Positions 44,642-56,424 of a DNA stretch of 64,000 nt are shown here, one piece after another. A program made the position numbers and the translations under genes. The notes beneath the pieces are model-generated. The model saw nothing but the letters and a program-made list of their open reading frames with translations, searched no databases and had not been told where the DNA came from. The stretch's first letter is position 1, and each line of letters begins with the position of its first letter. Origin of the DNA: Clonostachys chloroleuca (taxonomy: Eukaryota; Ascomycota; Sordariomycetes; Hypocreales; Bionectriaceae); NCBI GenBank assembly GCA_037952775.1, contig JBANAY010000004.1, positions 10,974,001 through 11,038,000 on the forward strand, read 5' to 3'.

Positions 44642-46561
44642 CTAGATGGTATATCTAAAGAAAGGACTCTCATCGCCCATGTCCCTCAGCTCATCCTCGG
44701 TGTACTTCGCATGAACCTCATCAACCGTCATGGCATCCCTCTTAGCATTGATCTGCTTGAACTTGAAACGAAGGAACATCGTCGCACCGAGCGAAAGCAC
44801 AATAACGCCCAAGGACGTGCCATAGCCCGTCCAGTAGTACGGTGCCTCCCGCGTGAGATAAATGTTGGTTCCGACAGCGCCGCCCAAGTTGCCCACCGAA
44901 ATCATCAGGGCCATTCCTACGGATCGCTTCCACGGACCAGCAAGGTTGTTGGCTGAGTATTGTTAACTATATCTGTAACCGGAAGTTGGATGAGGTGTTT
45001 TATCATACCTGTCCAGGCGACAGTTCCAGAGACAATTGAGTACAAGCCCATCGCAACGAGGAAAAGCATGGCATAAAGAGCGCCAGGTGCGACGCCCTTC
45101 TTTGGAATGGCTAAGAGTCCAATAAGACCTGCTCCTCCAATCATTAGTGGAACGATTACAAAGAGCGATCGATCCCCTGCTCTGTCAGACAAGAAAGCCG
45201 TCAAAAGCAGGGCAACGACAGCGGCGGCGTAGATGGGCATGGTCATCAGTTGCTAAACAACGAGGGTTAGATATTACTCCGCCGGAAAGTTTGGGTTCGT
45301 TAAAGCTTACAGCAATCTCAGCAGTATATCCAAGCTCCTTCAAGACGGTAGGGAGGGTGTAGATGAATCTGGAATCAACGTTAGTCTGGCTTGCACGTTG
45401 CAAATCGCATTCTCTCCCTTACCCATAGATTGGAATAGCACTGCCCCAGTAGGCGACAACAACAGCCCAGACCTTGTAGTCCGACAACGCAGACCAAACA
45501 AACTTCCATTGAAATTTTTCGTTCGCATCGTAAGAACCTTGAGTCGTACCGGTATCGTGTCTGAGTCTGTGTGCCACAATGGCCTTCTCCTCTTCGGTGA
45601 GGAACTTGCATGAGGCAGGGTCGTCGGGCAGGACAAAAAAGGCGCACAAGGCGATCACCACTGTCAAAAGACCTTCGAGAATGAAGACCCTGATTTGTGT
45701 CAGCTGTAAGTATCTCTGCCTTGTAAAATACAGAATCGCTAATCTTACCATCGCCAACCCTCAAGGCCCGCAACACCATTCATTTTGTTGATTAAGTACG
45801 CGAGAAGTCCAGAGACGGCGCCAGAGAATGCACCGGCGGAATAGAATATACCTGCGCGAAGTTGGATCTCATGGCGACGATACCACATGGTGAGGATATA
45901 ACTAGCAGCAGGGAAGAAACCAGCCTACGGAGCTTTGTCAGTTGCTACCCTTGTGTTTCGATTGAAGCTGGGGTTTTTACCTCGCCAATAGCCAAAAAGA
46001 ACCGTGCCGCCATTAGCCCAGGGAATCCTTTGACTAGACCCATGAGCCTAATGAACGTCGATTAGCTTGTTGAAAGAGCCATGGAAGAGCTGGGAGCCAC
46101 GTACGTTGCGATGGTTCCCCAAGTGACCATCATAATACCGATCCATTTGGACGGCTTCAGCACCTTCAACATCAAATTGGATGGGATCTCAAAGAGCGAG
46201 TAAGGGATGAAAAAGATGGTCAAGCAGAGATTGTACTGTTCGGCGGTCAATTTGAGGTCTTCCTTGAGACCAATGATGGCGGCATTTCCCACTGTTTGCA
46301 AGTAGGTGAGCAACTTGCGTCCTGGCAGGCTGGTAGTTGTTAGGCTCGTCGATACGTACTGTTGGAACGATCCAAGTAAGAAACCAGATACATGATAGCC
46401 AGAATCGGAAGCAGGTACATGTCAATCTTCTTCTTGATCCGACTCTCCTGCCCCGGAGTGTAGTTTGCGCAGGCTTCAGCGCTTCCCATAGCGAGAGACT
46501 GATCATCTGCGCCGGCTTTGGCTTCCATCTCGGTCTTCTGCGTGCTGGTGTCTTCTTTCAT
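44642..46561 (-). CDS. MFS transporter, Dal5-like anion:cation symporter family
   Basis: Minus-strand exons 46,561-46,360, 46,291-46,105, 46,047-45,981, 45,924-45,749, 45,689-45,423, 45,368-45,311, 45,252-45,009 and 44,952-44,642. The seven introns are 54-68 bp and all phases agree, giving 503 residues. Twelve helices are expected. Family marks are Y-L-D-R-S-N-M-G-N-A at helix 1, P-S-N-L-M-L-K, G-L-V-K-G-F-P-G-L-M-A-A-R-F-F-L and the closing A-N-N-L-A-G-P-W-K-R-S-V-G-M-A. Members take up allantoate, ureidosuccinate, nicotinate and similar anions in the plasma membrane. It is divergent from an amidase 604 bp away, which suggests the substrate is an amide or its acid. The gene appears intact although its neighbours are broken. 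Confidence 0.88.
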
Positions 46562-47165
46562 ACTTGTTGTTGGGAAGATGAGGGAACTTAGAAGTGTTGT
46601 CTTGTGAGAGAAGATGGAAGGTCAGAAGTTAACCCGGATTCTCCAACCCTGATATATACCCGTCAACTTCCTGAAGATCAAGTCACTTGATAGGACAAAG
46701 ATACGAATCCTTGCCAATCAAGGATATCCTTTCGCGCCCCCCAATGAGAACTTACTTTCTCGCATACCAAATCGCGGGGGTGGATCAGAGAAGGTTGCGA
46801 TAAGTCATGACCCAGTCTTGGCCATGACTAGGGGCAAAGTTAAGAAGAAAGCCGGCTCAAAGCCGTGCCGGAACCGCGTCGGGGCCGTGCCGGCAATGAC
46901 ACGGACGTGTCCAGCGTGGAAGAAACCGACCAACCATTCCTACCATTTATCACCACTAATGCAGTCATTTTCCAGCTCTGTGGATCTCTGCGGGTGTACC
47001 GTGAGCGGGTTATGAAGATACTGATTAGGTGACCCTCGTGTCCCCATATTGAAGGTATAAAGCCGTGGCGTCTGAGTAGAGTGTCCTGATATTACCTAGC
47101 ATCTTGCAAGAAGACTCTAGCTCATCTCTACGCTTTCTTACACGATTTCTTCCACTATCTGCAAG
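46562..47165. promoter_or_regulatory. Divergent promoter with GATA motifs (transporter / amidase)
   Basis: The 604-bp region contains HGATAR-type sites at 46,688-46,693 (TGATAG), 46,798-46,803 (CGATAA) and 46,947-46,952 (TTATCA, reverse). GATA factors of the AreA type bind paired sites of this form to activate nitrogen-source genes. Three such sites can occur by chance in 600 bp, so the role is inference supported by the amidase and transporter context. Confidence 0.45.
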
Positions 47166-49019
47166 ATGAGCTGGGAACCTGCGGCCCGTGAGGTACGGGA
47201 AGCCCTTGAGAGTGCCATCCCACCCAAGTGGAAGCTCCCGAAGGGGTTCCAAGTCAACTCGAAAGATGTTACTCAAGTGCCTCTAGAGTGCGGCCTTCTC
47301 TCTGAAGAAGAGATTCGCATCACAGAATTGGACGCCTCCAGTTTGGTGTCCAAGCTATCTGCAGGAAAGCTCTCGGTCACAGAGGTTACTGACGCCTTCT
47401 GCGCTCGAGCGGCGATCGCTCATCAGCTCGTAAGTAGAATGATTACATATGCTTAGATATTTGCAGCTTCATATCTAACTGACATTGCATCTTATCTTTC
47501 CTACTAGGTCAACTGCCTGGCGGTATTCTTTCCTGATCAGGCACGAAAGAGAGCTGTAGAGCTGGACGAGCATTTTAAGATGACTGGAAAGCCAATCGGG
47601 CCACTTCATGGTGTGCCTATTGCCCTCAAGGTGAGGATCGATATTCAATGGGAATAAGACAATCTAATCTTCGCATCTCGGCTAATCATGCTTCCAGGAC
47701 ACCTTTGATGTCCCTGGGTATCCTACCACATGGGGCTATGCTGCGAGCTGGAAGAAGAAGGCCAACCGTGAGTCGGCAATCGTGACGGTCCTGCGAGAAG
47801 CCGGAGCCGTCTTCTACTGCAAGACGACAATGCCACAGACTGGAATGCTGCTGGAAACAGTGAGCAACCTTTTTGGCCGTACCTTGAATCCCTTCAACCC
47901 CGCATTCGGATCAGGTGGAAGTTCAGGAGGCGATGGTGCTCTGGTGGCCATGAAAGGAAGTCCTTTTGCTCCATCCACAGACATTGGCGGATCAATCCGT
48001 GCCCCGGCAGCTTTTAATGGACTATATGGAATTCGCCCTTCAGCGGACCGGATACCAAAACGATCTATGAAAAGCGTGGAGAGCGGCCAGCTAAATATCC
48101 GTGTTTCGTGTGGCCCGGTGTGCCACAGTACATCGGATCTCAAACTCATGACAAAGGTGGTCACAACTTGGCCGTCCGCAAGATATGATACGGCAAGCAT
48201 GCCTGTTCCGTGGAGAGAGGTAGATAAATCCGGACAGAAACTTGCCTTTGGTCTTTGGGAGTTTGACGGCGCCGTGATGCCTCATCCTCCAATCCTTCGA
48301 GCTTTGCGAGAGTCGGCTGAGAAGCTGAGCAAAGCCGGCCATGAAGGTAAAGATCCAAGAACTCACTTTCCCCTTGGTTTGCATGACTAACAGAGAGGGT
48401 GGATAGTTATTAATATCAAAATTCCCATAGACTTTTGGGAGGCTTCCGAGGTTTACGTGAGTTTATTTCGCAATCTAATATGCCAGTATGGTTGAAGCTA
48501 ACTATTTCCGGCTCGATTAGATGAGGCTTTACTACCAATGCGGAATCGAAGACAGCACCAAGTTGCTGGCAGAAGCAGGCGAGATAATGATGCCGGCTGC
48601 TCAAAAGATGTGTGACATATATGGAATCAAGAATGAATCCATTAGCGCAAAAGAGGTTATCAAGGTACGTGTCAACTTCTTTCCAACTAATGCGACATCA
48701 GAGAAACAATCCAAAAACTAAATCGGTTATTACATAGCTTGTCCAAGCACAAAATAGATATCGGGGAATCCTCTCTGACTTCTGGAACGCTACCAAGACT
48801 TCAACAGGGCGCCCTATGGATGGCATTCTATGCCCAGTCTCTTCTGTAGCAGGCTACCCTCATGAGTTCCTGCCCTATTGGGGGTACACCTGCTTTTTCA
48901 ATCTCGTAGATTACCCTTCGACTGTTTTGCCTGTTAAGGATATCAAAATCAACACTGGAGATGACCCGAAATACTTGTCATACCAGCCTCAGAACAATCC
49001 GTTCGATACCGAGAACTGA
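47166..49019 (+). CDS. Amidase-signature enzyme, C-terminus lost
   Basis: Exons 47,166-47,429, 47,508-47,630, 47,698-48,346, 48,407-48,456, 48,521-48,664 and 48,738-49,019 give 503 residues. Introns are 60-78 bp with GTAAGT, GTGAGG, GTAAAG, GTGAGT and GTACGT donors and matching phases. The catalytic Lys is K129 in A-L-K-D-T-F. The cis-Ser lies in G-G-S-S-G-G (202-207) and the nucleophile is Ser228 in D-I-G-G-S-I-R. Such enzymes hydrolyse amides such as acetamide to acid and ammonia. The frame stops at TGA 49,017-49,019 after P-F-D-T-E-N, where relatives go on for about 50 residues. That missing part is recognisable downstream (49,073-49,217). The catalytic core is intact but the C-terminal part that completes the fold is missing, so activity is doubtful. 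Confidence 0.82.
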
Positions 49020-49072
49020 GATATCTGTAAGTTTTCAGCCTGTCAACCGATTGAGCACCCCTTTTCTAACAG

Positions 49073-49217
49073 ATATGATAAAGATGACCCTGATCTATGG
49101 TCGAACCAACCAGTCACTATCCAAATTGTGGCTCGACCATTTGATGACGAGGAACTATTGTCTGTGACTGAGGTTGTGGATCGGGTGATTAACTCTGCAC
49201 AAAAGCCAATGCTATAG
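49073..49217 (+). pseudogene. Detached C-terminal coding remnant of the amidase
   Basis: This frame reads Y-D-K-D-D-P-D-L-W-S-N-Q-P-V-T-I-Q and ends at TAG 49,215-49,217. It matches the C-terminal Q-P-V-x-I-Q-x-V-x-R-P-F block of fungal amidases. A possible intron (GTAAGT at 49,027, CTAACAG at 49,066-49,072) precedes it. Using that intron would still cross the TGA at 49,017 and join out of frame, so two lesions separate it from the main gene. Confidence 0.7.
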
Positions 49218-49457
49218 AGTATATCGTATTAGCGTCTTCTCTTACGTAGCTCAATGTATTTAGTGAGTGGTGCGACTAGCATTAGAGTTTCAAATATAGA
49301 TGAAAGGCCTCCCTAGGATCTTTGTTCTTGGTTGTTATTTTATTTAAGATCCCCTCCTCCCTCCCAATAGTTGTGATATGCATCGTGCATAAACAGAAAG
49401 ACACCGGGAAGAGATGAGGACGCGAGTAACGTATCCAATCACATATAATATATTTTA

Positions 49458-51863
49458 TTATATATTAACAGAGTCGTCAACGTCCATATAATCCTGCACA
49501 GAGGCGGCAAATAGACTGAAGTCGAAAGAATTATCAGGCATGCCAAACGAAGCATACATATCCAACTGGTCGCCACCCGCGGCTGCGCTTCCTTCAGGGA
49601 AGTCACATTGTGAGATCGGACCGGACGACCAGCCAAAATCATCTGCTGGGACGTCGCATTGACTGGTAAGGTGGCTGCTTGATTCTCCATCTGTGAGGGC
49701 GTGACTCTCGGTCTGTGCATGTTCGCTAGTAGCCGCCTCTGACCACGCTTTATTTTGAGCTTGAGAGTTGTCCACCGCTTGAACAACAGAACTCGATGTT
49801 GGACTTGTGTCAGTTTTCATAGACGAGGCGGTAAGCCTCGCAAGGTTTAGGATAATGGTACAATACGTTTGATGAGGGTAATCTCCTAGGACATCCGCCA
49901 CCGAGAGAAATGACGACAAGAGTTTTTCCCAGTCCGAGAAGCCAGAAAGTAACTTCGCCAGTCGAAACGCGAGAGCGGCTGCATCCCGTCAGATAAAGAC
50001 CAAACAATTGGGAGACAATAAGAATGACACACCAGTGAACGCAGGAAATAAAGCTGAGTACGTGGGTGCCCACTGCAAATACGATTTGTAATCATTGCCG
50101 TCAGTTATGAAGCTGAGTATTTTGATGCTTCGCATCAGGGTGACCTCGATCAGATCTTTCACTTCATCTGTCATCGATCCATGATGAATCTTTTCAGTGT
50201 TCCCCTCGCTCAATTTGCTAATTAAGGCGCTGCAGATGATGATGAATGCGTAGTCTCTTTGTAACCGAATGCTACTTCGCTAGAAGCTGCTCACACTGTA
50301 GTCTTGGTCTACACTTCGTTAGCATTTGTGGGAACAAGCGAAGTTTGAAAGCTTACCTTGGAAGACACTATCCCAACGATTAAACCAGGTGTTGATTTCA
50401 TTTTCAATGTGACTGACCATGGTTTTTACAGTTCCATCCAGACTGTCGTGGAGCTCCAGCTCCTTAAGAAGTCGACCTTTTATAGATATTAACGGATGTG
50501 TCGACAAGACATAACAGATAGTGGCGCTTACCTCGCAACTGCACGACTTCAATGTTTGCCACAATTCTCATGTCCCGGGTGCAAGATAAAGCACCACCAA
50601 GAAAAGACTCGAGAAAGGACGACTTCACAGCGTTGCCGATAGATTGGCGAGCTGTTCCACCTGCGACTTCCTGTTCAACCTGATGAAGGATCAGGGCCGT
50701 TCTTATCCGTCGATTGGATCGCCTATCACTGAACTGTTTGGAATGCAGGTCTTGGGTATCCTCCGTCTCGTCCTCTCGAGGAAGAAGATCGGGTAGCTGT
50801 AAAGCCTTGCCCATCTGATATGCGTGGCTGATGGCGAACCAGTTCCTCTCTGCATGGGCCGAAAGCAAGATCATCCCCTGGACTGTTTCCAGCTGTGTGG
50901 AGATGGCAAATAAACTCCGGGCGGCAAGACGCTGTGCCTCTTCAAAGCAGTTCTTGCTGACGGAGTCGGTTCGTGGGCGGTCTGCTCGTAATGCGATGGC
51001 AAGAACAACTGTGAAGCAGAAGGTCGAACGATGTCGAAGAGCGTCAAAGGTATCCACAGTCGAATCGAAGAATGGTAGGAAAACGTTGGCATTGGCCATA
51101 TATCTACGCAGGTATGGTTATTGAGACAGTCAGAGGCGATGGAAAAGACTTGCACGTACAATTGGAACAACTTTCGGCCTTCAGATTCTTTTAGTATTCC
51201 ACGGGAGATGATATCGTCATATTTTGGTTGAGCAGGCTGTAGAGGCTGACCATAAAGCTTGGTGTTTTTTGGCGAGGCCGATATTGTGCTATGATGCTCA
51301 ATGCTCAGCGAAGCAGGAGAAGGTGGTAATGAGTTTGAGGTCATGGCATGAACGGCGGTGATGGGGGCTTCGAGCTGTAATTTGTTCAGATGCTCCGAAG
51401 TCGGCGAATGTAGAGACAGGGAACTCTGAGCAGTTGCTATATCACCGTGTTAAGATTGCTGCGGCGAGGACCCAGGCGATCGATGAATCCCGTTTACCGG
51501 TTCTCGAAGTTGGGTGATTTCTTTCCCAGGATCCAAGTACCTACACTTTGTAAGCCATGAGCCCTCGGTGCAGTAACTAAAGGGCAGTACGCACTTGGGA
51601 CGTTTGTCTTCTTGCCCATCCTCCCCCGCCGCCGCTGACTGACCTCTCTTCCTGCTACTTCTGGCGCTACCTAGCTCTTCAAAAACACAGTCCCTCCCAG
51701 TGGTATTACATCGCTTGCAGGGTGGGTTCTCCCCATCAATAATGCATCGAGCTTTCTGGAGGCGGCATGTTCGGCAGGCTTTGAATGTCCTCGGCCTGGT
51801 CGCTTTATACACAATTGTACGCGGTGAGGTCGAGGCCTGTGACATGTTTAAAGTGTCTCCCAA
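49458..51863 (-). pseudogene. Zn2Cys6 transcription factor with one in-frame stop
   Basis: Minus-strand exons 51,863-51,595, 51,540-51,498, 51,425-51,160, 51,103-50,532, 50,476-50,357, 50,308-50,033 and 49,978-49,458. The six introns are 48-72 bp and phases agree throughout, for 689 codons. The binuclear cluster lies near residues 28-60: A-C-R-T-C-R-L-Q-K-A-R-C then P-C-K-R-C and C-V-F. The fungal middle homology region follows (L-F-Q-L-Y-M-A-N-A-N-V-F-L-P-F-F). Codon 433 is TAG (50,280-50,282) inside conserved sequence S-S-F-stop-R-S-S-I-R-L-Q, with intact coding on both sides, including an acidic C-terminus. No intron can remove it. By position it is a candidate regulator of the amidase and transporter. 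As read, the protein would be 432 residues and lack its activation region. Confidence 0.8.
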
Positions 51864-52359
51864 CAGCCAATCAGTGGCACGTTGGTGTTATCCTTGGATA
51901 ACGTAGTTGGGTGGCACATTCATCGACGGTGACGCCAGACCAGTTGGAACACTGGGTTCTCAGGACTGACTAATGGGGGATTCATGCGCCTTATTAACCC
52001 AAGTCTTATCTCCTAGCAACCCCTAAGACAAAATCCTTGGCTGGAAAAGCGGGTGCTCCTTATCATCTGTGGAGGAGACTATTGCTAGTTAGGCTTATAT
52101 ATATGACTGGCCACACCGTCCGGGGCTGCAATTCCGAGTACCCCAGTATTTCTTCCCATTGCGGGGAAACTGATCTGCTCGTGACTCTCATTCACGCTAA
52201 AAAGCCTGAGCATTCTTCAAATTTGCTTGTTACTAGCCAGCTTTTGGTACTAAATACCGTGGGAATAACATGGATGTTGAAGCAGGTTGCCCCGGGAAAC
52301 GCTCTGTCCCGCTGGTTGCTCTTAGATGAATCCCTGCGGTACTGACTAACACCAAAAAC
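51864..52359. promoter_or_regulatory. Upstream region of the Zn2Cys6 gene
   Basis: It holds the promoter of the regulator and the 3-prime flank of the HET gene, both on the minus strand. No specific site is recognised. A 102-codon plus-strand frame (52,037-52,345) has no motif. Confidence 0.35.
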
Positions 52360-55300
52360 TCACCGTTCCCACGAAGTGATCACCGTTCCCTTGGGCATCA
52401 CAGTGTTATCATACCTTTCAGCGCCAGCAACCCGGACGATTCTCGTCCACCACGTCTCCTTTTCCGGGGACCAGTCCTCGCTAAATGTATCAAGCCAGGC
52501 ATCGTAAAGCTTCCGTCCCAAATACCACTTATTCGCAGCCCTGATACACAGCTCTGAAACTCCAATTAATATACCCAATGTGGCAAATGCAACTTCCAGC
52601 GGCCTCAGTGAGTTGTTGCTGACGATCCTCGAGACGGCGTAGAGCACCGATGAGACTATGCCGCAAATGTCTGAGATGTAGGGGACTATAATTGGAAAGA
52701 GCGGTTGTATGAACAACCAGGGTACTACCTCTGCTGAAAAGTAGACGGCAACCATCGTGACGGTGAATGGAGAGAATGTACTTGAATACTTTGCACAAAT
52801 AGCAATCAGGATAAATATACTGATAACTCCAGACACCCAGCAGAACCATAACATTATGCTGGCCACGCCGGGGAGGAAAGCCCACGACGGTACGACCGGT
52901 CTCCGAGGAAGAGGCAGGGTCACATGTTTAGGAGCATCTGTTAAGCAGCGAAGTCAGCATGTGGTATAGAATTGAGCAGGGGGTAGATGAGGCATTCGTC
53001 CAAAGGGAAAACAATTACTGTGACAGATGTTCAATCGCCATGGCTCTGGAAGGAGGGTAGCATTGGAATTAGCGCCCCATTCCAAACCGAAAGATGAGAG
53101 ATCCCCAGGGTAGCCGGTATCCAAGAAAGCCGATACAGGACAGTCAAACACCACCCGATACTCTCGGCCTGGTTCTTTCACTTCACCCTTTTCTACCTCG
53201 GACCCTGACGGGGATTCAATAACGTTAAGTATCTGGAAGAGGGCTCCTTGGATTGGCTTCGGGGAAAGCTTTCTGCCGGCACTTAGACCTAGTTGGATCA
53301 ACTCCTCGGTGAACACCAAGAGAGCGACTCCGTCTTTTTCAAAATCTGTGATAAGCTTATCACCCTCCTGTCGATGAAGCCTGACGTTATATTTTAAAGG
53401 TAGTGCCTTGTCGGGGATAATCTGTTGACAGACCATATCCAACCATCGAGATTCTAAAAGGATTACGACAGGTTTGACTTTTGGTGGACCATCCTCAGAT
53501 GGATCATCGTCAGCCTCTTCTGAAGTGTCAGTTGGAGAGGAGAGCCAAAGCCCGTTTTTGGACATGTGAACTCTGGGCTCCAAGTCCAAAAGGCCCCCAC
53601 TGGGATAGAGAGGAACCCATCTGTTGTAGTGAACTTCTCCTGGTCGGTCACGGATGCCGTCATTGCAAAAGAAGAGTGACAGTGGAAAGTTGGGAAGGCT
53701 GAGAAGCAGCGTCGCCATCCTATCCGCAGGTGTAGCTAATTTGATGATTGTTGTGGCATTGAACTCCAAAAGATTCGCGAAGATGATGTGCAAATCGTCC
53801 TTCTTTGTTGTGGCTCTCGAAGACAATGTGTTCCAACAGGTGACAAAGCGCTGATATAGCGACTCTAATGCATTCATATCATCAAAGTCTAGACCTATCA
53901 GCTTGACACCGAGAAACTCGTGAACTAATTTGTCGTTCAGGGGGCGAGAAATAAGTGCAACGAGAGGCATCTGAATGTCGGTGGACATTGTGGTCACTTG
54001 ACGACGCAGCGTGTCAGGATCGTCATCATTGGTGCGGAACATTCGGAGGACCACCAAGATCGTAGAGAGGAATGGGACTATCCATGCGCGAAGACTATCC
54101 CCATCAAAGATCTCGGTGAAATAAGTAGGGTACCCGAAGGAAACCGAATTCGGTATGAACGCCCTCTCTGAGCATCTGACCTGGCGGATTGTGCTGATGG
54201 CGGCTTCTTGGAAGGTCCAACTTCGGCCCATCCACGGGGCAACGCACATCCTGGCTAAAATCTCACACGCCTCAACCCCTGGCCCATTGAGAGACAGTTG
54301 CTCCATGTTTGAGTCCAATATCAAGACCTGTGAAGCACCGGCGTAGATAGCTGCCATCTGGTTGATAGCCTTCATCTTCAGGTCGAAATACTGCTCCCCT
54401 ACAGGAATACAAAGCGTGTCCAGCCAAAAGTGGGAAGTGTCTAACGTCCTAGTCATTCGCCGAAAATCCATCCTCAAATACCCCATGTTGACAACCCCTT
54501 GCTGGGGGGCGAGTTTCGGGGGCTCCAGCTCCTTTATGTATTTCGCCAGCTTAATGATCTGGCATCGCGGCAGAGAGTTCGACGCTGGATTTCCAAGGCC
54601 ATCCGACCAGACGTGCGAGAAGGTTATGTAGGGAGTCTTGTTTGTCATCTTAATCACATCGAGCTTTGGTTCTTTTCCATCGAATGTGATTGAAACAATC
54701 GGGATTCCGCCTTCGCGAATTATGGATCGAACTCGTTCCGCGTCTGGGGCAACATGAAAACAATCACAGTCAGGAGACACGTGCTTCGAGCGATAACGGG
54801 ACATATCGACATTGTATGCGACGCACCCGTTCTCGGAGCAAAGATCGTGATTTGTTGTGTTATAAGGCCGGAGACGGCTAATGTAATACGCCACCACGTA
54901 ATTGTAAGATGACAATACTTTGCATGCCATGAATGGACACCAGCCATTGGAGATCATCTCATTAGACAGAAAATTTGCGGTGGCTGCCTTTGCCGTCTGG
55001 GATGGGCCCTCCATGAACCGTAGCTTTTCAATGGCGCCAGGTTTATAACTATGTTCCAAAAGACTGAGATTGCTTTGGCTGATGGTCTCCTCCAAAACAC
55101 CTGACAGAGTGGCGACAAGAACACGGACGGAGAGAAGGATGGTCGGCAAAGGGTCATTTGTTGCTTGAGGCTGAACCTCCAGAGCATCCGCTTCCTTGAG
55201 TACAGTCTCCAAGAATTCCATCATCGATTTCTTGCTTTGATATAACTCTAGCGCGCTGCTGCTGGAAGTCTTAGCTACCACTTCCGGGCCCAAGATTGGG

Positions 55301-55611
55301 ATCACCTTTGTCAATAACCATGAAGTGAGAAGCTGTCGCAGCGGCCGCGAGGAGACATGGTCGCCCTCTGGGTGACTGGCACGAAACTCACTGCGATCGA
55401 AATCAACGCCTAAAAAGACTTGGAGGGTACCAAAATAGAGCCATCCCTGTGCCAAGGAGGCGATGTCACTAACTGATCGTGTAGCGAAATCGCTAGTGAA
55501 GCCGACGCGATGTGGGAACGATGCAAAATCCCCTCCATCAAAAGTGATTTCGTCAACAAACGGTACCCGGATATGCGCAAACGCCGTCGCGGCTTCGGGG
55601 AGGTGGTCCAT
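52360..55611 (-). CDS. HET-domain protein with C-terminal membrane region
   Basis: Minus-strand exons 55,611-53,019 and 52,937-52,360. The 81-bp intron (donor GTAATT, acceptor TTAACAG) joins in phase, for 1,056 residues. Residues about 328-435 carry the HET core: Y-I-T-F-S-H-V-W-S-D-G-L-G, then F-W-L-D-T-L-C-I-P-V and M-A-A-I-Y-A-G-A-S-Q-V-L-I-L-D. A cysteine-rich stretch precedes it (258-284). Exon 2 encodes about four hydrophobic helices (about 885-1,010) followed by a soluble tail with a Trp-rich end. HET domains are TIR-like and trigger cell death in heterokaryon incompatibility. This large membrane-tailed form is common in filamentous fungi but uncharacterised. It is divergent from a TPR-CHAT gene, with start codons 813 bp apart. 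Confidence 0.88.
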
Positions 55612-56424
55612 TGTGCCTCATCGCCGACGTTGAATGAGCAATGTCCAGCTTGAGGCGGAGAATTGAGCCCTGTCGATCTCGTCTCATTCTGCATAATATC
55701 GGCTGACGGTGATACTTTTCTCCCCTTGCGGAGTAGAATACTGCCAAGATCTATCTATTTTCTCAATAGGTGAGTTTCGTTGTTGAATTCCTACAGTGAT
55801 ACGACTATACGCTATAGAATTTGGCAGTTGTCTTCACTCCGAAGGTAATAGATAACATTACCCAGCGACGATTCGAGTACGTATAGACACGAAATGCAAG
55901 AGCAAATTATTGGGAGAACAATGCTCCATTTGACATCTGCAGCCGCCCTCTCCAGGGCCATCTTACAACCGAAGCACCTAAATTTCAGCGGCCAGGCCAC
56001 TATATGTGGCCCAGTCAACTGCAATTGAGTGACAGGGCAACTGGGATTGACATGGGAAGACGTCGAAACAAACGACAATACACAGAATACCATAAGTAAG
56101 AAGGACCGTATTTCCTGGCGTAGACTGCCTTCCATCTAACTAACCAGCTATCCTCGTTGCCATCCTAAGATGGCCTTTGACGCTAGGATCTACCCTCAAC
56201 CAAAGGACATTACAACGGGTTGCAGCAGGCTCTTGATTTGCATAAACCACAGCCAATCACACATTGTTACTTTCATCACCTGACGTATGCCTTGCCAAAT
56301 CATCGGAAGGCGCCTTGCCAGACTTAGACCTGTCATAAACACATTGCATAATATTCGAGGCGAACCATAAGAGGCATTTGATCAAACCTCAAGAACAGGA
56401 ACCAAGTTAGATCATTTTGAAAAT
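55612..56424. promoter_or_regulatory. Divergent intergenic region between HET and TPR-CHAT genes
   Basis: The 813 bp must contain both promoters and could allow joint control. The only sizeable frame inside is the 107-codon minus-strand one described separately. No transcription-factor site is confidently recognisable. Confidence 0.4.
55812..56135 (-). CDS. Possible small membrane protein in the HET/CHAT spacer
   Basis: A 107-codon frame begins M-E-G-S-L-R-Q-E-I-R and has two hydrophobic stretches (about residues 11-25 and 70-90) and eight cysteines. No family is recognisable. It may be a chance frame or an upstream transcribed segment of the HET gene. I list it because small membrane proteins can be partners of protease or HET systems. 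The evidence is only its length and hydrophobic pattern. Confidence 0.2.
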   Translation of the reverse strand: MEGSLRQEIRSFLLMVFCVLSFVSTSSHVNPSCPVTQLQLTGPHIVAWPLKFRCFGCKMALERAAADVKWSIVLPIICSCISCLYVLESSLGNVIYYLRSEDNCQIL

